A DNA stretch of 16,977 nucleotides from Phycisphaerae bacterium (lineage in GTDB: Bacteria; Planctomycetota; Phycisphaerae; Phycisphaerales; SM1A02). The DNA is taken from the NCBI GenBank assembly GCA_002683195.1, contig NYSW01000015.1, positions 1-16,977 of the forward strand, written 5' to 3'. The translations under genes were made by a program, and so were the position numbers. Of this stretch, positions 7,913 through 16,563 are shown in pieces. Position 1 is the stretch's first letter. Each line of letters begins with the position of its first letter. Below the pieces are notes generated by a model that was not told where the DNA came from, ran no database searches, and saw nothing but the letters and a program-made list of their open reading frames with translations.

Positions 7913-8384
7913 CGATTGAGAGCAGTGTAGATCCGACGCCGACAAAAAAACGGCTGGGCGGCATGAGATATCGAATCCCTCCGCGGAAAGAAGCCCGCCA
8001 TCTTCTGATCGAGTTGACGAGGCTCTCAGGTCGGAACTCCATGATTCGAAGAAAGTCACGTCGAGAGAACGACCCTTGCTCGTCAAATCCGCCTTTGCCG
8101 CCGTGATCGCCGCGAGGACGGCCGAGCCATGCCTGCCATGACCGGTGATCGCCGAATCCATCAAGGCCATGGGTTTCGCCACCGATGGCGATCAAGATCT
8201 GAACCGCGGGCACCTCACCATCATCCTCGTGGCCTGGGATTCGTGATCCGGAAACAGCGTTCCACGGTTCGACATCTCATCGAAAGCGACGGCCGCCGTT
8301 CGGGTGGGGCTCCGGTTGGCTTCACGGACTAGAATCCGAGCCTTCTTTCAGTCGAATACGGGTCAGCCTCGGAGCCCAGAACCC
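7913..8384. other. 472-bp divergent gap between ctaB and ctaA
   Basis: No gene is convincing here. The minus-strand frame of ctaB is open back to a stop at 8192-8194 (possible GTG at 8182), and a 106-codon minus frame starts at 8213 and overlaps the ctaB start; neither encodes anything recognisable. Third-position G/C falls off towards ctaB. The sequence nearest ctaB has an AT-rich spot with an A7 run (7944-7950), read as T7 on the minus strand, and a TACACT element about 10 nt before the start. Before ctaA there is a TAGAAT (8330-8335) without a good -35 partner. The gap probably holds the promoters of both heme genes. A small RNA or a decayed gene is possible. Confidence 0.4.
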
Positions 8385-9752
8385 ATGCATGACGCGACCC
8401 TCTCCCCCGCAGTTCGACGAAGTCTCATCCTCGGCCTCGGTTTCGCGACCACGACCGTCATGTGGGCACTCGGCTACCTGGCCTTCATGAATCCGGGCCT
8501 GATCGTCGGTGAGATCGTCTTCGGTCTCGAAGTTCTGGTGATCGCGTTCGGAGGACTTGCCGCGGGACGCACCCTGGGAACGATCTCCGCCGGCTTCTGG
8601 ACCGGCGTGGTTTCCGCCATGGTGAATCTTCTGGTCGTCGGGAGCATCGTGAGGAGCGGCGATGGAAGCCTCATCGCCTGGATCGGCGGGCTGTTCGTCC
8701 TCTCCGCGGGACTCGGCGGAGTGGGAGCCGCGATCGGCCGCCGTTGGTTCGCCCCGGATCGAGTCGGCCGACTCGATCCCACGGGATTCTTCTCCCTCGT
8801 TGCCGCAGCCACGGTCTTCGTGTTGATCGTCACCGGCGGACTCGTCACCAGCATGGAAGCAGGCCTTGCGGTTCCGGACTGGCCGAACTCCTTCGGCCAC
8901 AACATGCTGCTCTACCCCCTGAGCGAGATGACCGGGGGGATCTTCTACGAGCACGCCCATCGCCTCTACGGGATGCTGGTGGGCCTCACCGCGATCGTGC
9001 TCCTGATCCTCGTCTGGATCCACGACCGACGAGGATGGGTTCGCGGATTCGCCTCGGCGATCTTCGTCATGGTCTGCATCCAGGGTCTCATGGGCGGCCT
9101 TCGGGTCACCGGCCACCTGACCGACAGCCAGGTGGACGTGCAGCCCAACACCGTGCTTGCGATCGCTCACGGTATGTTCGGCCAGCTCACATTCGCGGCC
9201 TTCGTGGCGCTGGCGGCCATCTCCAGCCGGCGTTGGCGTGACCCCTCCATTCGACCGGTCCGCCTCACGGAAGCCGGAGGAGATCGGACCTGGTCGGGTC
9301 TGCTTCTCGCCGCGATCATTCTTCAACTCTTTCTGGGTGCGTGCTATCGCCACCTGGCCACCCCAGCCCTGGACGGCGCCCCGAAGCCGGAGCCTCCGGC
9401 GTGGGCCATGCACGGACACCTGACCTTCTCGATCGCGGTCGTGGTGATCGCCCTCATCGCAGGACTCAGGGCCAAGGCCCGCCGAGACGCGGGAATTCCA
9501 ATCGTCCCCGGGACCGGCCGAACCGTGAACGCCCTCGTCGGACTCCAGTTCGTGCTCGGCATCACCGCATTCGTGACCACGGTGCTTCGGCGGACGACGG
9601 AGATCCCGATCTGGGAACTCGTGCCGACGTCCGCCCATCAGGCCAATGGTGCCTTGCTCCTTGCTGCTTCGGCCGTCCTCTTCGCGACAGTGCGTCGATT
9701 CGAGGTTCCAGAGCCGACCCCGATCCAAGGCGTCGCCGCCAGTACGGCTTGA
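8385..9752 (+). CDS. ctaA: Heme A synthase (COX15/CtaA) with an N-terminal 4-helix membrane domain
   Basis: 455 residues. CtaA oxidises the C8 methyl of heme O to a formyl group, giving heme A for the caa3 oxidase. The core starts at about residue 135 and contains TGGLVTSMEAGLAVPDWPNS (150-169), EHAHRLYGMLVG (189-200), QGLMGGLRVTG (233-243), AHGMFGQLTF (261-270), MHGHLTFS (342-349) and SAHQANGALLL (416-426). The likely heme ligands are H190/H192, H262, H343 and H418, in the expected helix pattern. Residues 1-125 form an additional domain with four predicted membrane helices (about 12-35, 38-60, 68-90, 96-118), which standard CtaA lacks. ATG 8385 is chosen with a GGAG about 10 nt upstream; the frame opens earlier at 8304 but that adds an Arg-rich stretch. 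The stop lies 24 bp from that of the convergent subunit III-like gene. Confidence 0.93.
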   Translation: MHDATLSPAVRRSLILGLGFATTTVMWALGYLAFMNPGLIVGEIVFGLEVLVIAFGGLAAGRTLGTISAGFWTGVVSAMVNLLVVGSIVRSGDGSLIAWIGGLFVLSAGLGGVGAAIGRRWFAPDRVGRLDPTGFFSLVAAATVFVLIVTGGLVTSMEAGLAVPDWPNSFGHNMLLYPLSEMTGGIFYEHAHRLYGMLVGLTAIVLLILVWIHDRRGWVRGFASAIFVMVCIQGLMGGLRVTGHLTDSQVDVQPNTVLAIAHGMFGQLTFAAFVALAAISSRRWRDPSIRPVRLTEAGGDRTWSGLLLAAIILQLFLGACYRHLATPALDGAPKPEPPAWAMHGHLTFSIAVVVIALIAGLRAKARRDAGIPIVPGTGRTVNALVGLQFVLGITAFVTTVLRRTTEIPIWELVPTSAHQANGALLLAASAVLFATVRRFEVPEPTPIQGVAASTA

Positions 9753-9776
9753 TCGATCGTCCCGGCTCGAGCGCGG

Positions 9777-10385
9777 TCAGGTTGCGGCACGAAACCAGGT
9801 GGCCCACAGGATGGTCGCGTACAAGCCGAGCCAGGCGAGATCCAGAAAGTGCCAATACAGGCCGACGTAGGTCACACCTCGGTGATTTTCCACCGAGTAA
9901 TACCCCTGCCGAGCGTTGCGGGCGACCACCCCCATGGGGATCACACCCCCCAGAACGTGCAACGCGTGCAGCGCGGTGAGCACATAGAACGCCCAGGCCC
10001 AGAGATTCGAATCTAGATGTATGTGTCGGGACAGAAGATCCCACCACGCGATCGTCTGACCCACGAGAAAAGCCACGGACAGGCCGAAGGTCCAGGTCAT
10101 CCATCGGGCAAGACCGAGCGCGTCGCCGCGGCCCGCGGAACGACTCGCCAGCACCATGGTGCCACTCGAAACCAACAGGATCAACGTACTCAAGCCCAGA
10201 GCCCAGGGCAGCCCACCATCACCGTCGGGAGGCCAAGGTCCTGAATCCTGCAGCCGAACCACGATCACGCCGAGCATGGAGGCCGCGAAGACCATCGCCA
10301 GGGAGGCGATGAAGCAGAGCATCCCGAACACGCCGGCTCGGGCGCGTTCCCTCGGATCCTCGAATGGCGTGACGGTGCGAGCCAT
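9777..10385 (-). CDS. Second, short heme-copper oxidase subunit III-like protein
   Basis: 202 residues with five predicted membrane helices (about 18-43, 60-80, 96-116, 127-153, 172-198). Family signatures include LVGQTIAWWDLL (107-118), FYVLTALHALHVLGGVIPMG (133-152) and the C-terminal TYVGLYWHFLDLAWLGLYAT (172-191). The lipid-binding Glu of helix III found in classical subunit III is not present (GQTIAWW), which is more like NorE/short CoxC proteins. It is the last gene of the minus-strand respiratory run, separated from subunit IV by a strong hairpin in its leader. It may be an alternative or accessory subunit III of the caa3 oxidase, or a partner of another heme-copper enzyme elsewhere. 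No strong ribosome site is visible before the ATG at 10385. Confidence 0.88.
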   Translation of the reverse strand: MARTVTPFEDPRERARAGVFGMLCFIASLAMVFAASMLGVIVVRLQDSGPWPPDGDGGLPWALGLSTLILLVSSGTMVLASRSAGRGDALGLARWMTWTFGLSVAFLVGQTIAWWDLLSRHIHLDSNLWAWAFYVLTALHALHVLGGVIPMGVVARNARQGYYSVENHRGVTYVGLYWHFLDLAWLGLYATILWATWFRAAT

Positions 10386-10414
10386 GAAATCGGTTCCGTT
10401 CGAGGCCTTTCACG

Positions 10415-10443
10415 ACGGAACCCCGCACCAGGCGGGGTTCCGT
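10415..10443. terminator. Perfect 12-bp hairpin between subunit IV and the second subunit III gene
   Basis: ACGGAACCCCGC (10415-10426), loop ACCAG (10427-10431), then GCGGGGTTCCGT (10432-10443), with no mismatch. It lies 31 bp after the subunit IV stop and 29 bp before the ATG of the second subunit III gene, both on the minus strand. There is no T-tract on the minus strand, so it may act as a partial terminator, an mRNA-stabilising 3' end or a processing site. Confidence 0.7.
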
Positions 10444-10474
10444 GTTCATTCCTGTCGCCCGACTCGGAAGTCGG

Positions 10475-10897
10475 TCAGTCGAGCTGCTTGTACGCCGTGA
10501 TCGGAGCCCCGGGGGCCACGTCGTCGAGCTTGAGCTGCACGCCAGCCGGATTGCCCTCGATGATCTGGGGCGAATACTGGCCCGAATCCATCAGGACGAA
10601 GACCATCAGCAGGGCCGCGAACACGATCGAGCCGACCAGCATCAGTCCGTTGAACGGTCGATCCCAGCGCAGGTGCATGAAGTAGAGACAGACCAGCGTG
10701 GCCTTGAAGCCCGCGATCGACAACGCGATCGGGATGTTCAATTCCCCAGCGTCGACCGCGTGCACTCCGACCGTGAGGATGGTGAGCACGATCAGGGCGA
10801 ACGCGGTTCCGAAGAGCGGTCCGTAACCGACGATGTGGCCGAGCCCGTGCTCTTCGTGTTCGTCGGAGTCGTGATTGACGGTGGCTTCTTGTGACAT
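10475..10897 (-). CDS. Cytochrome c oxidase subunit IV (prokaryotic type)
   Basis: 140 residues. The N-terminus is polar and His/Glu-rich (1-20). Three membrane helices follow at about 26-46, 53-74 and 83-103, with the loop LYFMHLRWDRPFN (71-83), which is the diagnostic motif of the COX4_pro/CyoD-like subunit IV family. The C-terminal tail (about 104-140) is longer than in many homologues and probably periplasmic. The subunit helps assemble or stabilise the oxidase core and has no cofactor. It follows coxC by 57 bp in the same direction and is the last gene before the strong hairpin, consistent with the usual subunit II-I-III-IV order of caa3 operons. The upstream ribosome site is weak (CGGA). 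Confidence 0.9.
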   Translation of the reverse strand: MSQEATVNHDSDEHEEHGLGHIVGYGPLFGTAFALIVLTILTVGVHAVDAGELNIPIALSIAGFKATLVCLYFMHLRWDRPFNGLMLVGSIVFAALLMVFVLMDSGQYSPQIIEGNPAGVQLKLDDVAPGAPITAYKQLD

Positions 10898-10954
10898 GGT
10901 GCTTGATTCCGTGATCGGGGCGGTCGGGTCTTCGAGCGAAAAAGGCCGCCGCGG

Positions 10955-11905
10955 TCAGTGGATCAGGTAGAAGAGCGGGAAGAGGAAGATCCAGATCAGG
11001 TCGACGATGTGCCAGTAGAGGCCGCCGAGATCCACCGGGGTGAAGTACTTCGGACCGAACTCACCTCGCTGGGCTCGCCAGATCAGCCAGCCGATCACCC
11101 CCATGCCGATGACCACGTGAATGCCGTGGAGGCCGGTCATGCAGAAGTAGATCGCGAAGAAGAGGTGAGTGTTGACCGGCATCTCAGGATCGGCGAGGTG
11201 ACCCATCGCCGAATCCTTGGTCTCAATGACCTCCTGTTTCGCAGCCAGCGTGTTCGCCAGTCCGGCGGGCCCGATGGCCGCGGTGGACACGCTCGAGGCG
11301 GCCTCTTCCGGACGATTGACGAGATTCGAGAGCGCCTCGGAACGGGCCGCTTCGGCGTTGGCTTCTTGCGGGGCGGCGAAGATCGGATCGACGAGCGTCG
11401 CCTCGGCGACCTGCACCAGGTCGCTCTCGGCTTTGTCAGCCGGATCATAGAACCCGGTACCCCAGACGAGATTCTCATGGAACTTGTGGTTGTATTCGAA
11501 CGCCTTGATGACCAGGAAGCCCACGGCACCACCCATGGTGAGCCAGAGCATGACGACCAGCAGGACCTTCCGTCCCTCCTGGGCGTACCGAACCGCCAAC
11601 GCCATCGTGAGGCTCGAGGCGATCAGAACGCAGGTGTTCAAGCCACCCATCGTCGTGTCCAGGAAGTGACTCGCATACGAGAAGACCTCGGGACTGCGGG
11701 CCCGGAGGACCACATAGGCCGCGAAGAGCCCCCCGAAGAAAAGGACTTCCGTCGCTAGGAAGAGCCACATCCCGAGCTTGCCGGAGTCGAACTGCTGTTC
11801 CATCGACTCGAAGTGGTGCGCGAGGTGGGGATCGTGGCCATGACCATGATCGTCATGATCATGGTCATCGGCTTGATCGGAAGGATTGGCCTGGATGGAG
11901 GTCAT
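10955..11905 (-). CDS. coxC: Cytochrome c oxidase subunit III with large internal insertion
   Basis: 316 residues, against about 200-270 for most relatives with five or seven helices. The N-terminus (13-31) is a metal-binding-like run of His and Asp. Helices are predicted at about 43-67, 88-107, 115-136, 246-274 and 293-315. The conserved Glu of helix III is E137 (IKAFEYNHKFHE). Typical C-terminal motifs are HLFFAIYFCMTGLHGIHVVI (247-266) and GGLYWHIVDLIWIFLFPLF. Residues 152-245 between helices III and IV form an Ala/Glu-rich hydrophilic insertion (AEATLVDPIFAAPQEANAEA, then AAKQEVIETK). Subunit III supports proton uptake and the lifetime of the oxidase. The start is supported by GGAG at 11914-11917, 8 nt before the ATG. 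It lies 51 bp after coxA in the same direction. Confidence 0.93.
   Translation of the reverse strand: MTSIQANPSDQADDHDHDDHGHGHDPHLAHHFESMEQQFDSGKLGMWLFLATEVLFFGGLFAAYVVLRARSPEVFSYASHFLDTTMGGLNTCVLIASSLTMALAVRYAQEGRKVLLVVMLWLTMGGAVGFLVIKAFEYNHKFHENLVWGTGFYDPADKAESDLVQVAEATLVDPIFAAPQEANAEAARSEALSNLVNRPEEAASSVSTAAIGPAGLANTLAAKQEVIETKDSAMGHLADPEMPVNTHLFFAIYFCMTGLHGIHVVIGMGVIGWLIWRAQRGEFGPKYFTPVDLGGLYWHIVDLIWIFLFPLFYLIH
11840..11868. repeat. 12-bp perfect inverted repeat inside the start of coxC
   Basis: ATGACCATGATC (11840-11851), loop GTCAT, GATCATGGTCAT (11857-11868). It lies at nucleotides 38-66 of coxC and encodes part of the alternating His/Asp run. A hairpin there could form in the mRNA just after the start codon. 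It may simply follow from the CAT/GAT codons. Confidence 0.6.
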
Positions 11906-11956
11906 CCGTTTGGCTCCGTGGTTCTTGAACCGCCCCGTCGGGACGGCGGCGAGGGG

Positions 11957-13660
<1,704 letters not shown>

Positions 13661-13665
13661 CGGTT

Positions 13666-13670
13666 ACCTC
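13666..13670 (-). promoter_or_regulatory. Ribosome binding site of coxA
   Basis: On the minus strand this reads GAGGT within AGAGGTAA, 5 nt before the ATG at 13660. It is a clear site and agrees with the MTTIEAN start. Confidence 0.65.
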
Positions 13671-13757
13671 TGGTCGGACTGGTGGACGGACGGAGTCCGC
13701 CACGCGGCTGGGGCGTCTGGAAAATGGATCTCGAAAACACTCGCGATCCGTAAGATT

Positions 13758-13796
13758 CTCCGCGAAAACCGGCCACCCCGACCGGTGCCCGCGGAG
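13758..13796. other. Nested hairpin in the coxB-coxA gap
   Basis: CTCCGCG (13758-13764) pairs with CGCGGAG (13790-13796), and inside it ACCGG (13768-13772) pairs with CCGGT (13782-13786). It begins 10 bp after the coxB stop. No T-tract follows on the minus strand, so a full terminator is unlikely within this operon; an attenuator or an RNA-processing or stability element that sets subunit II/I ratios is possible. Confidence 0.5.
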
Positions 13797-13805
13797 GGGT
13801 GAACG

Positions 13806-15035
13806 TCACTGGGTCCCGGCGGCGGTTCCGATGAACCGTCCCGAGGCGTCGAACTGGTCTATCCGCTTCATCATGCCCAGGAGGGCGTCGATTCCCCGGT
13901 CTCCGATCTGCCCGCGGAAGTGCGGCATGTTCGGACCGTACCCCTTCACGAGGAGTTCACCGGGGTTGTAGATCGAGGCACGGATGTAATCCTCGGGTGT
14001 CTCGTAGAGCTTGCCCGGCCCGATGTAATCGGCGAGCGTGGTGTTCGGGCGTCCCTTGCTTCCACCGACGATCGGCGTCGAGCCATCCTGGCTTCGTTCC
14101 CAGACGTTGCCGAGACCGGCCAGGGTTCCGTCCTTCGGGTTGCCCCAGGAAGGTCCGGTGTTGGGACCACCGTCGATGGTGTGGCAGTTCGCACACTTGG
14201 TGTAGAACCGCGGCCCGGCGACGGAGTAGAGCTCTTCGTCCGTCACGTCGTCGAGCCAGCGAGCCTGCTGCTCCTCCCAGGCCTCGAACTCCGTTTCGGC
14301 GAGCACGAACACCTTCTTGTTCATGTTCGAGTGGCCGGTGCCACAGTATTCGGTGCAGAAGAGGTGGTGACCGGTCGACGTGAACTGCATCTCGTCTTCG
14401 GGAACGATTCCGGTCGGCTCGTCGGCTTGGAACCAGAGATAGGAGTACCGACCGGGGACCACATCCTTCTTCACCCGGAAGTCCGGGATGTAGAGACTGT
14501 GAAGAACATCGTTGCTTCGCATCACCAGCTTGACCGGCTGGCCGGCGGGCACCACCAGATGGGAACTCGTCGCACCATTGGGGTACTTGAAGGACCAGTC
14601 CCACTTCAGGGCGACGACATCGATCTCATAGGAGTCCTTCGGGGGCGTCGAAAGATCGAGGAAGCCCTTGAATCCCATGAAGAAGATGGCCACCATCAGC
14701 AGCAGGGGCACGACCGTCCAACCGACCTCGAGGGGCGTGTTGTGAGTCGGCGCATCGGGCTGGTAGTTGACCTTGGTCCCCTTCTGGCGGTACTTCCAGG
14801 TGAAGTAGACCAGCGCGATCACGATTCCCGCAAAGGACACGTAGCAGAGCCACGTGATCGCCATGAAGGCGAAGTCCGTGTTCGGAGCGAGCGTGCTTGC
14901 CTGTTCTGGAAGCCAGAAGTTTCCGCTGAGTTCGCGGGATTCGGGAACACGCTCGATGGCCGGGGCCACCGCGGTTTCCGCTTGCGCGAGAGTCGAGGGG
15001 AGGATGTTGGCGAGGTTGCTGAGGGAGTCGATCAT
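13806..15035 (-). CDS. coxB: Cytochrome c oxidase subunit II fused to cytochrome c (caa3 type)
   Basis: 409 residues from the ATG at 15035. It passes electrons from its own heme c to CuA and on to subunit I. Two membrane helices (about 56-80, 105-128) precede the CuA cupredoxin domain: KWDWSFKYPNG (144-154), H179 (VLHSLYIPDFRVKKD), and the CuA loop CTEYCGTGHSNM with C227, E229, C231, H235 and M238. A class I cytochrome c domain follows, with CANCH at 281-285 and a likely axial Met370 (GPNMPHF). The fused heme c defines caa3 oxidases. The N-terminus is a weak signal-like segment. A GTG at 15098 in the same frame is possible but adds a polar Arg-rich stretch. It lies between the SCO gene (83 bp upstream) and coxA. 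Confidence 0.95.
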   Translation of the reverse strand: MIDSLSNLANILPSTLAQAETAVAPAIERVPESRELSGNFWLPEQASTLAPNTDFAFMAITWLCYVSFAGIVIALVYFTWKYRQKGTKVNYQPDAPTHNTPLEVGWTVVPLLLMVAIFFMGFKGFLDLSTPPKDSYEIDVVALKWDWSFKYPNGATSSHLVVPAGQPVKLVMRSNDVLHSLYIPDFRVKKDVVPGRYSYLWFQADEPTGIVPEDEMQFTSTGHHLFCTEYCGTGHSNMNKKVFVLAETEFEAWEEQQARWLDDVTDEELYSVAGPRFYTKCANCHTIDGGPNTGPSWGNPKDGTLAGLGNVWERSQDGSTPIVGGSKGRPNTTLADYIGPGKLYETPEDYIRASIYNPGELLVKGYGPNMPHFRGQIGDRGIDALLGMMKRIDQFDASGRFIGTAAGTQ

Positions 15036-15118
15036 CGTGTTCTTCGTCGCAGGATTTCGCCGTTGCACGGCGGGATGACCAGAGCGTGCGTCGGGCACGT
15101 CGGTTCGAAGCGTTCCGG

Positions 15119-16099
15119 TCAGGTTTCAGTCGTCGCCGGAGGTTGGGAACCGCCGGAGGTTTTCGGGAGCGAGGACGAGGTCGGGTCGCGGAGCCAGAGA
15201 AGCCCCAGCCCGACGATCATGAGGAGCACGGTCACGAAGCCTCCGAGTTGCATCACTCGGAACGCGAAAAGCTGATAGGAACCGGATTCCGGGTCGTACA
15301 CGTGGCACCAGAGAATGAATCTCTGAAGCGTCGATCCGATTCGGCCCTCTCCGCCCTCCATGATGGCGAAACGCAGGGTCTGGGGATCGAAGTCGACCCC
15401 GTAGAGATAGCGGGAGATGCGTCCGTCCGGGGTGATGACGAACAATGCCGCTGCATGGGCGAATTCGCCATCTTCCTGGAGTCGGTAGCCGAAGCCGACG
15501 GCATCGGCCAGTGCTTTCGAGTTCTTCCCGGAACCGGTCAGGAAGTGGAATCCTCGGGAAGCACCGGGCCGGTCGTATTCGAGCAGGTACCCCTTCTCCT
15601 TGAGGATCGCGATTTCGGGACCCTCCTGAGGGTTGACACTCACGGAGATCAGGTCGAAATCGGTTCCTGCGTCCAGATCGTCGACCCCGGCCAGTCCATC
15701 CATCGCCGCGTTCAGCACGAGGTCGCAGAGCATCGGGCACCGGAAATACCCCATCTGCAGGATCACCGGCCGGCTGCCGTCGATGAGATCACCCAACCGG
15801 ACGTCCCGACCGTTTTCATCGACGAACTCCAGATCGAGCGGCAGCCGCTCGTCCAGGTGCTCGATGATGTCCACGCCTTCGAGTTCCGCGGGCAGGTCTT
15901 CGTTGAATTCCGAGGGCGGAGCCGAAACCGCTTCCCTCGCCGAGGCTTCCTGCGCGGCATCAGTGCCGTTGGCGATGAACATCACCATCGAGGAGATCAG
16001 CATCGAGCCAACCATCACGGAGCCACGCAGCCACTGACGAGACCGAATGGTCCGTCGCTCGGCCTGCTGGGTCGGGATGGAGGGTGACACGGGGCTCAT
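15119..16099 (-). CDS. SCO1/SenC-family copper chaperone for the CuA site
   Basis: 326 residues. SCO proteins bind copper and deliver it to, or reduce the thiols of, the CuA site of subunit II. The thioredoxin-like domain has RCPMLCDLV with C121 and C125, the distant copper ligand H215 (EFAHAAALFVITPDGRISRY) and a fold-typical QMGYFRCP. An N-terminal membrane segment (about 27-43) and a second one near the C-terminus (about 283-304) bracket the domain, so it is anchored twice; most SCO proteins have only the first. It begins with ATG at 16099, overlapping the stop of the small protein as ATGA, and is followed by coxB 83 bp on. That position, directly before subunit II, fits its target. Confidence 0.93.
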   Translation of the reverse strand: MSPVSPSIPTQQAERRTIRSRQWLRGSVMVGSMLISSMVMFIANGTDAAQEASAREAVSAPPSEFNEDLPAELEGVDIIEHLDERLPLDLEFVDENGRDVRLGDLIDGSRPVILQMGYFRCPMLCDLVLNAAMDGLAGVDDLDAGTDFDLISVSVNPQEGPEIAILKEKGYLLEYDRPGASRGFHFLTGSGKNSKALADAVGFGYRLQEDGEFAHAAALFVITPDGRISRYLYGVDFDPQTLRFAIMEGGEGRIGSTLQRFILWCHVYDPESGSYQLFAFRVMQLGGFVTVLLMIVGLGLLWLRDPTSSSLPKTSGGSQPPATTET

Positions 16100-16473
16100 C
16101 GGGTGGCGACTGATCCTTCAGAGATCTCTTCGGAGGAGGAGCGAGACTTCTCCTCCGCGATGATCAGGTTCATGGCGTTCGACACCGGAATGCGATATCG
16201 CTTCTCGGATTCGCCGTCGGCGTTCTCGATTTCGTAGGTGCCGGACTCGGTCAGGGTCTCCTGCTGCGAGAGCTTGAGCTCCTGAAGTTCGACCACGGGC
16301 TTGTCGACGACCTTTCGCTCGACCTCGCTCGCTTCGAAACCAAAGAACATCGAGGCGAGGGCCAGCACCGTGACCACCATCAGCACGATGCTCACGAGGG
16401 ACAGGAACCAGGTGGAACCTGCTTCCGGGTCGTCCATCATCACGGGATTGGTATTGGTTGAAGAATCACTCAT
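16096..16473 (-). CDS. Small single-helix protein of the ACIII-caa3 operon
   Basis: 125 residues. One membrane helix lies at about 21-45 (STWFLSLVSIVLMVVTVLAL), after a polar Asn/Asp-rich N-terminus. The rest is hydrophilic, with a coiled stretch PVVELQELKLSQQETL and RYRIPVSNAMNLIIAEE (92-108), then a Ser/Glu tail. The IPxxxAMxLxxxE element is one I associate with small proteins encoded beside alternative complex III and oxidase genes in planctomycetes and relatives; no role is established. It lies between the ActF-like gene (90 bp, with a hairpin) and the SCO gene, which it overlaps by 4 bp, so it is probably co-translated with the chaperone. It could be an accessory subunit or assembly factor. 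Confidence 0.75.
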   Translation of the reverse strand: MSDSSTNTNPVMMDDPEAGSTWFLSLVSIVLMVVTVLALASMFFGFEASEVERKVVDKPVVELQELKLSQQETLTESGTYEIENADGESEKRYRIPVSNAMNLIIAEEKSRSSSEEISEGSVATR

Positions 16474-16528
16474 GTCGTTGGTTCGCTCTGGAGGTTGTTC
16501 GTCGGGTCCGGCTCTTCGGATCGGATCA

Positions 16529-16546
16529 ACGGGGGAAAGCCCCCGT
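16529..16546. other. Hairpin between the ActF-like gene and the small protein gene
   Basis: ACGGGGG (16529-16535), loop AAAG, CCCCCGT (16540-16546): seven paired bases, mostly G-C, starting 17 bp after the actF-like stop. No T-tract follows on the minus strand. It could terminate or attenuate transcription between the ACIII part and the oxidase part of the operon. Confidence 0.5.
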
Positions 16547-16563
16547 GGAATTCCGGATCCGGG

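Noticed and set aside
7913..8182. A 90-residue N-terminal extension of CtaB, with a stretch (MDSAITGHGRHGSAVLAAI) faintly like a subtilase active-site region
   Set aside because: The family core begins about 30 residues after the ATG at 7912. The extension has no catalytic context for a protease and its codon use becomes unlike coding sequence near ctaB.
8322..9728. A 468-codon minus-strand open frame opposite ctaA
   Set aside because: Low-complexity Asp/Glu/Gly/His/Arg translation with no domain; the plus strand has all CtaA histidine motifs in place.
13920..15275. A 451-codon plus-strand open frame opposite coxB and the end of the SCO gene
   Set aside because: It spans two real genes and the gap between them on the other strand and has no recognisable domain.
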